A stretch of 64,000 bases of DNA from Pseudomonadota bacterium (GTDB lineage Bacteria > Pseudomonadota > Alphaproteobacteria > Caulobacterales > Caulobacteraceae): contig JAFECT010000003.1 of the NCBI GenBank assembly GCA_018241995.1, positions 496,001 to 560,000 of the forward strand. The letters are read 5' to 3'. Of this stretch, positions 1 to 8,767 are shown piece by piece; position 1 is the stretch's first letter; each line of letters begins with the position of its first letter. The notes below the pieces were generated by a model, which did no database searches, was not told where the DNA came from, and saw only the letters and a program-made list of their open reading frames with translations. The translations under genes and the position numbers were made by a program.

Positions 1-974
1 TCACGCCACAGGCCATCGGCCTGTTCGGCGGCCAGGACCCCTGCGCCGGGGCCGTGCCGACCGCGTCTCTGGCGGCGTGCCAGAACATGGGCGTCACGGC
101 GGGGCAGTACGGCTCGATCCTCCAGTGCTCGTCCGCCCAGTGTAACGGCCTGTTCGGCGGCAACCCGACCCTGAAACCCGAGGAATCGACCACCAAGTCC
201 TACGGCGTCGTGTTCACGCCGAGCTTCATCAAGGGCTTCAACGCCACGGTCGACTACTTCGATATCGACCTGACCGGCGCCATCGGCGCGCTTCCGGCGA
301 CCTCGACGCTGGCGAGCTGTGTCGCGACGGGCAATCCGCTGTTCTGCGGCAAGGTCCATCGGGCGCCGGTGACGGGTGTGATCTTCGGCGGTCCGACCGG
401 GTATGTGCAGGCGGGCAACGTCAACGCCGGCTTCCTGGCCACCAAGGGCCTGGACCTGGAGATGAACTACCGCGCCAACCTGTCGGATTGGGGCATGGGC
501 GACCACGGCGGGCTGCGCTTCAACCTGGTGGGCACCTACACCCAGACCCAGGACAATCAGCCCTCGCCGACAGCGGCGGTGATCCACTGCGCCGGCATGT
601 TCGGTCCGCAGTGCGGCACCCCGACGCCGAAGTGGCGTCACAAGTTCCGCACCACCTGGACCACGCCGTGGCGCATGGCCCTGTCGGCCGACTGGCGCTA
701 CATCGGCGGCTCAACCGCCACCGTCGGCGGGCCGAACATGGTCAACAAGCACATCGAGGCGTTCAACTACCTCGATCTGTCGGGCACCTGGAACTTCCGG
801 GACGGCATGCAGCTGCGCGCCGGGGTGAACAACCTCTTCGACAAGAAGCCACCAGTGCTCGATTCCTCGAACCTGGGCCTGTCGTCGCCGCCCTTCGGCA
901 ACGGCAACACCTTCCCGCAGGTGTACGACGCCCTGGGTCGGACCTTCTTCATCGGCATCACCGCCGACTTCTGA
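1..974 (+). CDS. TonB-dependent receptor, C-terminal part (5' truncated by window)
   Basis: The reading frame is open from base 3, so the gene starts before the window; about 323 codons are visible. The segment 'NPTLKPEESTTKSYGVVF' followed by alternating hydrophobic strands is typical of the TonB-dependent receptor beta-barrel, and 'LRAGVNNLFDKKPP' is the characteristic near-terminal strand. The protein ends in Phe (…GITADF), the usual C-terminal signal for outer-membrane insertion. Such receptors take up siderophores, cobalamin or carbohydrates using TonB energy; the plug domain and substrate clues lie outside the window. Several Cys residues sit in the extracellular-loop-like N-terminal part. 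A strong terminator follows directly. Confidence 0.9.
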   Translation, partial: TPQAIGLFGGQDPCAGAVPTASLAACQNMGVTAGQYGSILQCSSAQCNGLFGGNPTLKPEESTTKSYGVVFTPSFIKGFNATVDYFDIDLTGAIGALPATSTLASCVATGNPLFCGKVHRAPVTGVIFGGPTGYVQAGNVNAGFLATKGLDLEMNYRANLSDWGMGDHGGLRFNLVGTYTQTQDNQPSPTAAVIHCAGMFGPQCGTPTPKWRHKFRTTWTTPWRMALSADWRYIGGSTATVGGPNMVNKHIEAFNYLDLSGTWNFRDGMQLRAGVNNLFDKKPPVLDSSNLGLSSPPFGNGNTFPQVYDALGRTFFIGITADF

Positions 975-1013
975 GGGGGCGCGGCGGCGGCGCTTCGGCG
1001 TCGCCGCCGACTG

Positions 1014-1058
1014 GCCGGTCGCTCCCGCTCCCCGGCGTTGGAGCGGCCGGCTTTTTTT
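1014..1058. terminator. Rho-independent terminator after the TonB receptor
   Basis: A 12-bp stem (1014-1025 with 1040-1051, one G:T pair) encloses a 14-nt loop and is followed by seven T residues at 1052-1058. The T run overlaps the stop codon of the convergent anti-sigma gene, so the two genes meet at this hairpin. Confidence 0.85.
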
Positions 1059-1830
1059 ACGAACGACCGGAATGGTCCGCGCCGTCCTTTTCGATCAGTT
1101 GCCGCAGGGCTTTCAGCTCGTCCGCGTCGACGTCCGACACCGCCCACCAGTCGAAGCCGCCCTTGCGCCAACCGATCAGGTGATAGCCGCGCCGGTCGGC
1201 CGACCGGGGCGGCGGCGGACCGTCGCCGGAAGGGCGCACGAACACGTCGACGGTGTGCTTGCGCCGGCCGTAGACCATCACCGCCGCGCGACGCCCCTCG
1301 ACATAGTCGAGCCGCCCGCCGAGCAGAGGGAACCCCTGGGCGGCGAAGTCGGTGACGGGCGGGGCGAAGTCGAGCCTGGCGTCCAGCCACGGCTTGACCG
1401 TGTGGCGGTCGGAGGAGACCACCTCGATGGCCTTGCCGGGATCCTGGGCGCGCACGTGGGCGTCCATCAGGGTCTGGACGCGGCCGCCGTCCTGACGCCC
1501 CAACACCGCGAAGGTGGCGCCCGAGGACAGGATGGCGACGCCCGCCAGGGCCGCGGCCTGCAGCCACCAGGCGGGCGCGGCGCGGCGGTGCGCCAGGTTC
1601 GGCCGGGCCGAAGCGGAGGTGATCCCCGCGATCCTGGCCCGAAGCGCGGCGGGGGCGGCGCCGGGGTCGAGCGCGTCTGCCAGCACACGACGGTTGGCCA
1701 TCACGGTCCCGAGCTGCTCGCGGCAGTCGGCGCAGGTCTCCAGGTGCGCTTCGAACGCGGTCGCTGCGCCGGGCGCCAGCTCGTTGTCGGCATAGGCTTC
1801 GACGCGCTTCTGCGCCTCAGAATGCTCCAT
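1057..1830 (-). CDS. Anti-sigma factor with zinc-finger (zf-HC2-like) N-terminus
   Basis: A 257-aa protein encoded directly after an ECF sigma factor and overlapping it by 14 bp. The N-terminus carries H29-x3-C33-x2-C36 ('HLETCADC'), the anti-sigma zinc motif, with His3 as a possible extra ligand. A single membrane segment lies at about residues 88-110, and the remaining ~145 residues would be periplasmic. By family knowledge it would hold its cognate sigma factor at the inner membrane and release it on a periplasmic or redox signal. The periplasmic domain has no sensor motif that I recognise. The coding end overlaps the terminator T run at 1052-1058. Confidence 0.88.
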   Translation of the reverse strand: MEHSEAQKRVEAYADNELAPGAATAFEAHLETCADCREQLGTVMANRRVLADALDPGAAPAALRARIAGITSASARPNLAHRRAAPAWWLQAAALAGVAILSSGATFAVLGRQDGGRVQTLMDAHVRAQDPGKAIEVVSSDRHTVKPWLDARLDFAPPVTDFAAQGFPLLGGRLDYVEGRRAAVMVYGRRKHTVDVFVRPSGDGPPPPRSADRRGYHLIGWRKGGFDWWAVSDVDADELKALRQLIEKDGADHSGRS

Positions 1831-2389
1831 GGCCGGCCTCCTCGCTCATCCGCCGCACCCGCTCGCCCAGCATCTTGCGGGCGCGCGAGAGGCGCGACAT
1901 CACCGTGCCGATCGGGACCCCGGTCACTTCGGCCAGGTCGCGATAGGCCATGTCCTCCACCTCCCTCAGCACCAGGACCTCGCGGAACTCGTCCGGGAGA
2001 TCGGCCATGGCCTTGCGGATCAGGGCCTGGTCTTCCAGTCGCATCAGGCGACGCTCGGGCCCATCGGGGTCCATCTCCGCCTGCAGCGCCGCCTCGGCTT
2101 CCGCCTCGACCGCTTCGAACGGCGCCATCTTCCCGCGGCCGGCCTCGCTCCTGGCGCGGCTGAACCACTGATTCCGGACGATGCGCATCAGCCAGGGCTT
2201 GGCGTCCTCGCCGCGCAACGTCTCGAAGAAGCGCCAGGCCCGCACATAGGCCTCCTGCACCAGATCCTCGGCGTCCGCCTCGTCGCGAGCCAGCCAGCGC
2301 GCAAGCCTGTAGGCCGCATCGAGATGCGGCAGCACCAGCGCCTCGAAGCGCTGGGCCTGGCTTCCATCGGAAGGCCTTAGAGGCGGCAC
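1817..2389 (-). CDS. ECF-family RNA polymerase sigma factor
   Basis: A 190-aa sigma-70 family protein with only regions 2 and 4. Region 2 shows 'DAEDLVQEAYVRAWRFF' (residues 39-55); region 4 ends in the recognition helix 'GTVMSRLSRARKML' (161-174). The start is GTG at 2389, chosen because GAGGA at 2394-2398 is correctly spaced and no in-frame ATG precedes region 2. A GGAATA-N15-CGTC promoter lies just upstream, consistent with autoregulation. It is translationally coupled to the anti-sigma gene. The region 2/4 linker (about 85-120) is acidic and longer than average. ECF subgroup not determined. Confidence 0.93.
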   Translation of the reverse strand: MPPLRPSDGSQAQRFEALVLPHLDAAYRLARWLARDEADAEDLVQEAYVRAWRFFETLRGEDAKPWLMRIVRNQWFSRARSEAGRGKMAPFEAVEAEAEAALQAEMDPDGPERRLMRLEDQALIRKAMADLPDEFREVLVLREVEDMAYRDLAEVTGVPIGTVMSRLSRARKMLGERVRRMSEEAGHGAF

Positions 2390-2412
2390 CTGTTCCTCAG
2401 CTCACGGGGCAA

Positions 2413-2438
2413 GACGCTGCTGGGCGGGTTTTATTCCC
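2413..2438 (-). promoter_or_regulatory. Predicted ECF-type promoter of the sigma/anti-sigma operon
   Basis: On the minus strand GGGAATAA (2431-2438) and CGTC (2413-2416) are separated by 15 nt when counted from GGAATA. Transcription would start near 2406, giving a short leader of about 17 nt that contains the GAGGA ribosome site before the GTG at 2389. The -35/-10 pattern matches ECF promoters and suggests the sigma factor transcribes its own gene. Confidence 0.6.
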
Positions 2439-2471
2439 AGACCGGAGGATTTTCAGCCGATTCTCGCCCGA

Positions 2472-2498
2472 GGGAATAAATCGGCGGCGAGGCCGGTC
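2472..2498 (+). promoter_or_regulatory. Possible divergent ECF-type promoter
   Basis: The same GGGAATAA element occurs on the plus strand at 2472-2479, followed after 15 nt by CGGTC (2494-2498), a weaker match to the CGTC -10. It points away from the sigma gene, toward the gap before the zeta-subunit gene. Confidence 0.3.
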
Positions 2499-2823
2499 CT
2501 GAGCTTCGGAGCGGATCGCCGCCTCCCGCCCTGTGTTCGACGGGCGGCGGCCTCCTCCCCTCCCGCAAGGGAGACGAGCACGGGGCGGCGTCGCCCAAAT
2601 GGCTTGCCGGGCCAGACCCACTCCCTCCGGCAGGCCAAGCGGGCCGACACACGCCCCCGTCCGGCCCGCCCGCCGCCCCGGCTCGTTTTCCGCGTTCAGG
2701 CGCACCGCCGTCGCGTACGAACTGCGATGCGAGGGCCAAGCTTTACCGTCGATTCAGTTCGATCCGCCGTTGCGCGACGGCCTGTGCGGGTTGTAGACCT
2801 CCGGCCTCGACGGAGAGCGACCT
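2499..2823. other. Non-coding gap upstream of the zeta-subunit gene
   Basis: About 325 bases without a convincing gene. Short open frames exist on both strands, but they are GC-driven, Arg/Pro-rich and lack family resemblance or ribosome sites. The stretch 2525-2680 is very GC-rich. GGAGAG at 2811-2816 is the ribosome site of the next gene. Confidence 0.5.
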
Positions 2824-3147
2824 GTGGCCACTTTCGACGATCGCGAAAAAGGGTTCGAGGGCAAGTTCGCCCACGACGAGGAAGTCGAGTTCAAGGCCGT
2901 GGCCCGCCGCAACAAGGCCGTCGGGGCCTGGGCCGCGGAACTGATGGGCCTGCAGCCGCCTCACGTCGAGGAATACACCCGCGCCATCGTCCGCGCCGAG
3001 CTGGGCGAGGACGGCGACGAGGCGGTGATCCGCAAGATCATCCAGGACCTGACCGCCTCCAGCGTGAAGATCTCCGAGGGCGAGGTCCGCCAGAAGCTGC
3101 AGGAACTGCACGCCCAGGCCCGCGAGCAGGTCAAGGCCGGCGGATAA
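2824..3147 (+). CDS. F1Fo-ATPase zeta subunit (DUF1476), ATP-hydrolysis inhibitor
   Basis: A 107-aa soluble, highly charged helical protein beginning 'MATFDDREKGFEGKFAHDEE', the signature N-terminus of the alphaproteobacterial zeta subunit (DUF1476). In Paracoccus this region enters the F1 catalytic interface and blocks ATP hydrolysis, acting analogously to mitochondrial IF1. The remaining sequence forms the expected helical bundle ('RNKAVGAWAAELMGL', 'IIQDLTASSVKISEGEVRQKL'). The GTG start at 2824 is supported by GGAGAG at 2811-2816 and by the conserved N-terminus. ATP synthase genes are not nearby. The GNAT gene starts 4 nt after its stop, suggesting co-transcription. Confidence 0.88.
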   Translation: MATFDDREKGFEGKFAHDEEVEFKAVARRNKAVGAWAAELMGLQPPHVEEYTRAIVRAELGEDGDEAVIRKIIQDLTASSVKISEGEVRQKLQELHAQAREQVKAGG

Positions 3148-3151
3148 CGCC

Positions 3152-3628
3152 TTGCGCGTCCGCCCCGCGCACCCCACCGACGCGCTGGAGATCGCCGGCT
3201 GGTTTCCGGACGCGGAAGCCGTGCTGCGCTGGGGCGGGCATGAGCCGCCATTCCCCGTAGAGCCCGAATGGCTGGCGCGCGAGTTCCGCTCGCGCTCCAG
3301 AGCCTATTTCGTGGCGGTCGAGGGCGCCGACGAGGACCCGCCGCTCGGCCTGATCGGCATGCGCCGTCACTTCCGCCACGGCCGGGTGCACCTGGTGCGG
3401 GTAGGCGTGAAGCCCGACCGGCGCGGGGAGGGGATCGCCGCGCGCCTGATCGAGGCGGTGGCGGGCGTCGCCCGCGCCGGCGGAGCGGACCGGCTGACCC
3501 TGAACGTCTACGGCTCCAACACCGCCGCGGTCAGGGCCTATGAGAAGGCCGGCTTCGCTCAGTTCGGCACGGTCGCGACCGGCGACGATCCCAGCGGGAT
3601 TGTCATCCGGATGGCGCGACGGCTTTAG
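3152..3628 (+). CDS. GNAT-family N-acetyltransferase
   Basis: A 158-aa protein with a GNAT fold. The acetyl-CoA pyrophosphate loop is 'RRGEGIA' (residues 90-96) after the beta-4 strand 'VHLVRVGVKP', and the C-terminal 'NTAAVRAYEKAGF' is the classic motif B. The start is TTG at 3152, giving N-terminus MRVRPAHPTDALEIAGWF, which matches the usual GNAT beginning; no better start exists after the preceding stop at 3147. The substrate is unknown. It follows the zeta-subunit gene by 4 nt, so the two may share a transcript, though a functional link is speculative. Confidence 0.88.
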   Translation: MRVRPAHPTDALEIAGWFPDAEAVLRWGGHEPPFPVEPEWLAREFRSRSRAYFVAVEGADEDPPLGLIGMRRHFRHGRVHLVRVGVKPDRRGEGIAARLIEAVAGVARAGGADRLTLNVYGSNTAAVRAYEKAGFAQFGTVATGDDPSGIVIRMARRL

Positions 3629-3708
3629 ACCGCCCACGGCGGCGCTTGGCCGCGTGACCTTGAATGCCTGCGGCGCCGCTTTGCGGGGAGCGAATGTAGG
3701 GCCGAATC

Positions 3709-4104
3709 CTATTTTCGGCAGACGCCCTTGGACTTCAGATAGACGTCGAGCGATATCAGTCCGGTATTGCAGGCTTTCGGTTTAAGCGCCTGCGCCCGCG
3801 CCGGATCGCGCGGCCCGCCTTCGCCCAGTTCGAGCATCATATAGAGGTTCGCGCACGCCACGGTGCTGGCGAGGTTCTGTTTCAGGGCGCAGCCTTTCTC
3901 GTAGGCCGCCCGAGCCTTCTCCGGTTGGCGCGGATTGCTCACCATATACAGCTGGCTACCCAGATTTGAGCACGCCTGGGCGTCGCCCTTGTTGCAGTCC
4001 GCCTCCAACTGCTTCAGCCAATCCGACTGCGCCGACGCCACTGTCCCGGCTGACGCAAGCCCCAACGCCGCGACCACGGCGGCCGCAACTACGCAAACTT
4101 TCAT
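3709..4104 (-). CDS. Secreted Sel1/TPR-like repeat protein
   Basis: A 131-aa protein starting at ATG 4104 with a clear signal peptide ('MKVCVVAAAVVAALGLASAGTVASAQ', cleavage near residue 26). The mature part has Sel1-like helical repeats: 'CNKGDAQACSNLGSQLY…KARAAYEKGCAL' and a second imperfect copy with Cys pairs, resembling cysteine-rich Sel1 proteins. It is presumably periplasmic; such repeats mediate protein-protein contacts, and no enzymatic motif is visible. The cytochrome b561 gene lies upstream on the same strand with a 34-nt gap, so co-transcription is possible. Confidence 0.72.
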   Translation of the reverse strand: MKVCVVAAAVVAALGLASAGTVASAQSDWLKQLEADCNKGDAQACSNLGSQLYMVSNPRQPEKARAAYEKGCALKQNLASTVACANLYMMLELGEGGPRDPARAQALKPKACNTGLISLDVYLKSKGVCRK

Positions 4105-4138
4105 AACTATTCCCCACAAGACACGTCTCGCGCCGAGC

Positions 4139-4753
4139 TTAGGAGGGCCCCGACGCCCGTTCAAGCCGCCGCTCCGGCCGCGTCCACGGGAACATCGCCT
4201 GCAGCACGCCGTCGCGCAGCACCAGGCCATGCAGCAGACCGGCGAAGGCGTGCAGGCCGATGACCAGCAGCAGCGCATAGGCGCTCTGCTCGTGGATGTC
4301 GTGCAGCAGGTGCGTCAGGGCCTTGTCCTTGGCCATCAGGGCGGGGACCTCAATTCCGGCCAGGGGGAAGGGCCGGCCGCGCGTCAGGGTCTGGGCCATG
4401 CCGGTGACCGGCTGGGCGATCAGCAGCGCGTAGAGAGCGTATTCGCTGGCCTTGGCGACCCACTGTTGCAGGGTCGGCATGGTCGGCGGGAAGGGCGGCA
4501 GCCAGGCGCCGGTGCGCCGCCAGGCGAGGCGAGCGATGGTCAGGACCCACACGGTGACGCCCAGGGTCCGGTGCCACATCAGGAGCTGTTCGGCGCTGTC
4601 GGCGTCCTCGACCGAATGCAGCGACCAGGCGATGGCGAACAGCGCCGTGACCAGCAGCACCGTCAGCCAGTGGAAGGTGATGGTCACCAGGTCGAAGCGG
4701 CCGCGACGGAAGGACGGGGCGGACGCATCCGCGGCGGGGGAAAGGGCCGGCAT
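4139..4753 (-). CDS. Cytochrome b561-family membrane protein
   Basis: A 204-aa protein with four predicted membrane helices. Histidines suited to two b-type hemes are visible: 'ITFHWLT' (helix 1), 'LMWHRTLG' (helix 2), 'LHDIHEQSAYALL' and 'IGLHAFAGLLHG' (helices 3-4). The family moves electrons across or along the inner membrane between quinol and periplasmic partners. ATG 4753 was chosen because GAGGA lies at 4757-4761; an upstream TTG at 4765 is less likely. The C-terminal tail is basic and cytoplasmic-looking. Confidence 0.9.
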   Translation of the reverse strand: MPALSPAADASAPSFRRGRFDLVTITFHWLTVLLVTALFAIAWSLHSVEDADSAEQLLMWHRTLGVTVWVLTIARLAWRRTGAWLPPFPPTMPTLQQWVAKASEYALYALLIAQPVTGMAQTLTRGRPFPLAGIEVPALMAKDKALTHLLHDIHEQSAYALLLVIGLHAFAGLLHGLVLRDGVLQAMFPWTRPERRLERASGPS

Positions 4754-4963
4754 CGATCCTCGCAAGTCACCAGGGGAGATGCCTGCTGGACTGGCCGGGG
4801 CGCGGACTTATTCCCGAGCGCCGCGAAATGTCCGGACCGGCCCGGATTTCGGGCGGCGATCAAGATCAACCACACATCGCTATCAGGCGAACCAGCAGCG
4901 GCCGGGTTGCATTACGCCGCACAAGGCGGCTTAGTGACGCCTCACATGCTTTTGGGGGAGTCG

Positions 4964-5212
4964 ATGTCTGCTCAGGAACAAGGGATGCCCGGACCAGGTC
5001 CGGTCAAGGCCCGCCACTCGCGGGTCACCGCGGCGTTGTTGGCCATCCTGCTTGGATGGCTGGGCGCGCACAAATTCTACCTCGGCAAGCCGGGCATGGG
5101 GATTCTGTACCTGGTGTTCTGCCTGACCATCATCCCGGGTCTGGCCGGGATCATCGAAGGCATCATCTATCTGACGATGACCGACGAGGCCTTCGCCGCG
5201 AAATACGGCTGA
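4964..5212 (+). CDS. TM2-domain membrane protein
   Basis: An 82-aa protein with a TM2 domain: two membrane helices joined by a tight turn, 'VTAALLAILLGWLGAHKFYLGK' and 'MGILYLVFCLTIIPGLAGIIEGIIYL'. The 'GxxGxHxFYLG' pattern is the family hallmark. ATG 4964 is supported by GGGGGAG at 4953-4959. TM2 proteins are common small membrane proteins of poorly defined function. It ends 18 bp before the convergent purB stop. Confidence 0.88.
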   Translation: MSAQEQGMPGPGPVKARHSRVTAALLAILLGWLGAHKFYLGKPGMGILYLVFCLTIIPGLAGIIEGIIYLTMTDEAFAAKYG

Positions 5213-5230
5213 TCCAGCCGCTCCGGCTCC

Positions 5231-6538
<1,308 letters not shown>

Positions 6539-6620
6539 GGCGCGCGCTTTCGGCCGGTCCGGGTCTTGGAGTCAAGGGCTCAGCCGTTGCGCCTGGCCCC
6601 GCGCAGGACGAAGGTGGGCC

Positions 6621-6956
6621 ATGCTCGCCCGCCTCGCCCTGATCGCGCTGTTGCTTGTCGCCGCTCAGCCGCCGTTCGATGACACGCGTGACGACGAGTC
6701 AGGCTTCCCGGCCCTGCACGTGACCCTGAAGGACCCGCAGGCCGATGCCGGGCCGATGTTCGAATGCGCGAAGCTGGAGGGCCGGCGGCTATGCGAGGGC
6801 CAGCTCGGCGAGGCCTGGTGCCGCAGGCAGGGCTACGCCGGCGGTTTCGATCGTTGGACCACCCGACCCTGGCGCGACGACGATGACTGCAGGCGCGACG
6901 ACCGCGAATGCCGCGTGGTGACGACGATCACCTGCAAGGGCGTGCCGATCGCCTAG
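6621..6956 (+). CDS. Small secreted Cys-containing protein of unknown function
   Basis: A 111-aa protein starting at ATG 6621 with a short signal peptide ('MLARLALIALLLVAAQ'). The mature part has six Cys residues, including 'MFECAKLEGRRLCEGQLGEAWCRRQGY', consistent with disulfides in the periplasm, and a cluster of Asp near 'RDDDDCRRDDREC'. I do not recognise a family. It is convergent with the CDF transporter gene, and the two share a CTAG stop (6953-6956). Confidence 0.6.
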   Translation: MLARLALIALLLVAAQPPFDDTRDDESGFPALHVTLKDPQADAGPMFECAKLEGRRLCEGQLGEAWCRRQGYAGGFDRWTTRPWRDDDDCRRDDRECRVVTTITCKGVPIA

Positions 6957-7903
6957 GCGCCTTCCAGCACCGGCGCCGACCCCGCCAGGGTCGGCTGGCC
7001 TTGCCGGCGTCCTGGTCGCAGGAACAGCCGCGTGGCGCGCGGTTCGACCCTATGCACCGCGTCGCTGAGGTCCTGGGAGGCGGTCTCGACCTCGTGGCCT
7101 TTCAGCTCGTCGTCGAAGTCGATGGTGACGCCCAGCATGATCTCTTCCGGCCCCAGGTGCATGCTGAGGATCTCGACCACACAGACCACGCGAGGGTCGG
7201 CCTCGATGGCGCGGCGCACCGCCTCGATGACCTGGGGCGTGGCCGCTTCGCCGGTCAGGAGGCTGCGGGTCTCGTTGGCCATCAGGATCGCCACCACGAT
7301 CAGCAGCACGCCGATGGCGACGGAAGCGATGCCGTCCGCCTCGCGCACGCCGAAAAGGGTCGAACCGGCCACGCCCAGGCCCGCGAGCAGTATGCCGACC
7401 AGGGCGGCGGAGTCCTCGAACAGCACGGCGAACAGGCCCGGGTCCTTGCTGTGCTTCAGGAATGGGATCAGGCGTGCATGGGGGAAACGCTTCCTCTGCT
7501 GGCGGATGGCGATGGCGAAGGACGCGCCTTCGAAGAGGCCCGAGAGTCCAAGGACCAGCCAGTTGATCCAGGCGCGGCCGATGGGTTCGGGTTTGAGGAT
7601 GTGCTGCGCCCCTTCCCAGATCGAGGCGGCGCCGCCGACCGAGAACATCAACAGCGCGACCACGAAGGTCCAGAAATAGAGTTCCATGCCGTGGCCGAAC
7701 GGGTGGTTCTCGTCCGGCGGCCGGGCGGCGCGCCGCATGCCGTGCATCAGCAGGAGCTGATTGCCGGTATCGACGACGGAATGGACCGCCTCCGTCAGCA
7801 TGGCCGAGGAGCCCGTGAAGCCGAACGCCACGAACTTGGCCACAGCGATGGCGAGATTGCCGGCGAAGGCGGCCAGCACCGCGGTCTTCGATTCAGACGC
7901 CAT
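6953..7903 (-). CDS. Cation diffusion facilitator (CDF) family transporter
   Basis: A 316-aa inner-membrane protein with about six helices and a C-terminal cytosolic domain. Helix 2 holds the metal pair in 'TEAVHSVVDTGNQ' (H41, D45). The expected HxxxD of helix 5 is replaced by 'FEDSAALVG' (E164, D165), as in the SLC30A9-like branch of the family. A His-containing loop 'DENHPFGHGMELYFW' follows helix 2. CDF proteins export divalent cations, usually Zn2+, in exchange for protons; for this branch the substrate is less certain. ATG 7903 is preceded by GGCAGGG. Confidence 0.9.
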   Translation of the reverse strand: MASESKTAVLAAFAGNLAIAVAKFVAFGFTGSSAMLTEAVHSVVDTGNQLLLMHGMRRAARPPDENHPFGHGMELYFWTFVVALLMFSVGGAASIWEGAQHILKPEPIGRAWINWLVLGLSGLFEGASFAIAIRQQRKRFPHARLIPFLKHSKDPGLFAVLFEDSAALVGILLAGLGVAGSTLFGVREADGIASVAIGVLLIVVAILMANETRSLLTGEAATPQVIEAVRRAIEADPRVVCVVEILSMHLGPEEIMLGVTIDFDDELKGHEVETASQDLSDAVHRVEPRATRLFLRPGRRQGQPTLAGSAPVLEGA

Positions 7904-8059
7904 CCCTGCCTAACGAACGAGACCGCCCAAGCTTTCCCGCGACCCCTCACAGAGTGTGGCCGAAAGGTGACGGCCAGGGCCGGTCAGAGGGCGTTAACCT
8001 CCTTCTCGCTATCCGAAGGCATTGATTCGCAACGAACTCGGCGTACGATTCAGGTCACC

Positions 8060-8314
8060 ATGTCCCAGCGTTCGCATCACTCGCTGTTGAAGTCCCTCTG
8101 GTCCGCCCTCGGCGGCTCCCAGACCAAGGAGTCCTACAAGCTCCTGGATCAGGCCGACGCCATGGAAGCTACCCATGGCGAAGGCGCGGTCGATTATGTC
8201 CGCGACCGCATCACCTCGGCCAACCGCAAGGCCCGCAAGGACCTCTACCGGCTGCACGACGAGCTGGCGCGCCGCCGCCGCGAGCACGGCCAGGGCGGGG
8301 CCATCACGGCCTGA
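8060..8314 (+). CDS. Small conserved hypothetical protein
   Basis: An 84-aa protein starting at ATG 8060. It is strongly charged and helical ('DYVRDRITSANRKARKDLYRLHDELARRRREHG'), with no signal peptide or membrane segment. I do not recognise a named family; a small cytosolic helical-hairpin protein is likely. Codon usage fits the genome, and the frame ends four bases before a convergent gene, which supports it as real. Confidence 0.6.
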   Translation: MSQRSHHSLLKSLWSALGGSQTKESYKLLDQADAMEATHGEGAVDYVRDRITSANRKARKDLYRLHDELARRRREHGQGGAITA

Positions 8315-8318
8315 GCGA

Positions 8319-8663
8319 TCAGCCCGGCCGCTTGACCTCGACGCACATCCGGCGGCCCTCGAAGGTCGCGCCGTAGAGCGAGCCGCGCTTCATCGCCTCG
8401 GCGCGGGCGCGATCCAGCGACACGCTCTCGGCCGGCGGCTTCTCGCCCGGCGCGCAGATCGGCGCGTCGTAGCGCATGCCGCTGCGGCAGGTGCAGATGT
8501 CGCTGTCGCCCCAGGCGTTGCCGCGCCGGCAGATCGAGGGCGAGCGCTGGCCGTTGCTCGACAGGCACATCATGCCGTCCTCGGGCGGACGCGATTGCGC
8601 CGACTGCGCCAGGGCCATGCCGCCGGCCACGCAGAGCAGGGTGAAGATGAGCAGGGGTTTCAT
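8319..8663 (-). CDS. Small secreted protein of unknown function
   Basis: A 114-aa protein starting at ATG 8663, which has GGAGG at 8668-8672. It has a signal peptide 'MKPLLIFTLLCVAGGMALAQ'. The mature protein holds two Cys-containing segments, 'DGMMCLSSNGQRSPSICRRG' and 'DSDICTCRSGMRYDAPIC', likely disulfide-bonded in the periplasm, and ends with 'GATFEGRRMCVEVKRPG'. No family is recognised. Confidence 0.62.
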   Translation of the reverse strand: MKPLLIFTLLCVAGGMALAQSAQSRPPEDGMMCLSSNGQRSPSICRRGNAWGDSDICTCRSGMRYDAPICAPGEKPPAESVSLDRARAEAMKRGSLYGATFEGRRMCVEVKRPG

Positions 8664-8767
8664 GGGCGCCTCCATGGGCCGCGAACCGTCGGCCATGGCC
8701 CGCGGTTGCAGCATTTCGCCCCTGTCGCAGCCAGCTTACGCCCGCAGAAAGATGGGAGCTAGAGGCG

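Noticed and set aside
2397-2739. Several open frames upstream of the ECF sigma gene
   Set aside because: They overlap the predicted promoters, are composition-driven, and have no ribosome sites or recognisable features.
3701-3719. Small GCCGAA…TTCGGC hairpin at the end of the Sel1-like gene
   Set aside because: The stem is 6 bp, contains the stop codon and lacks a T run in either direction.
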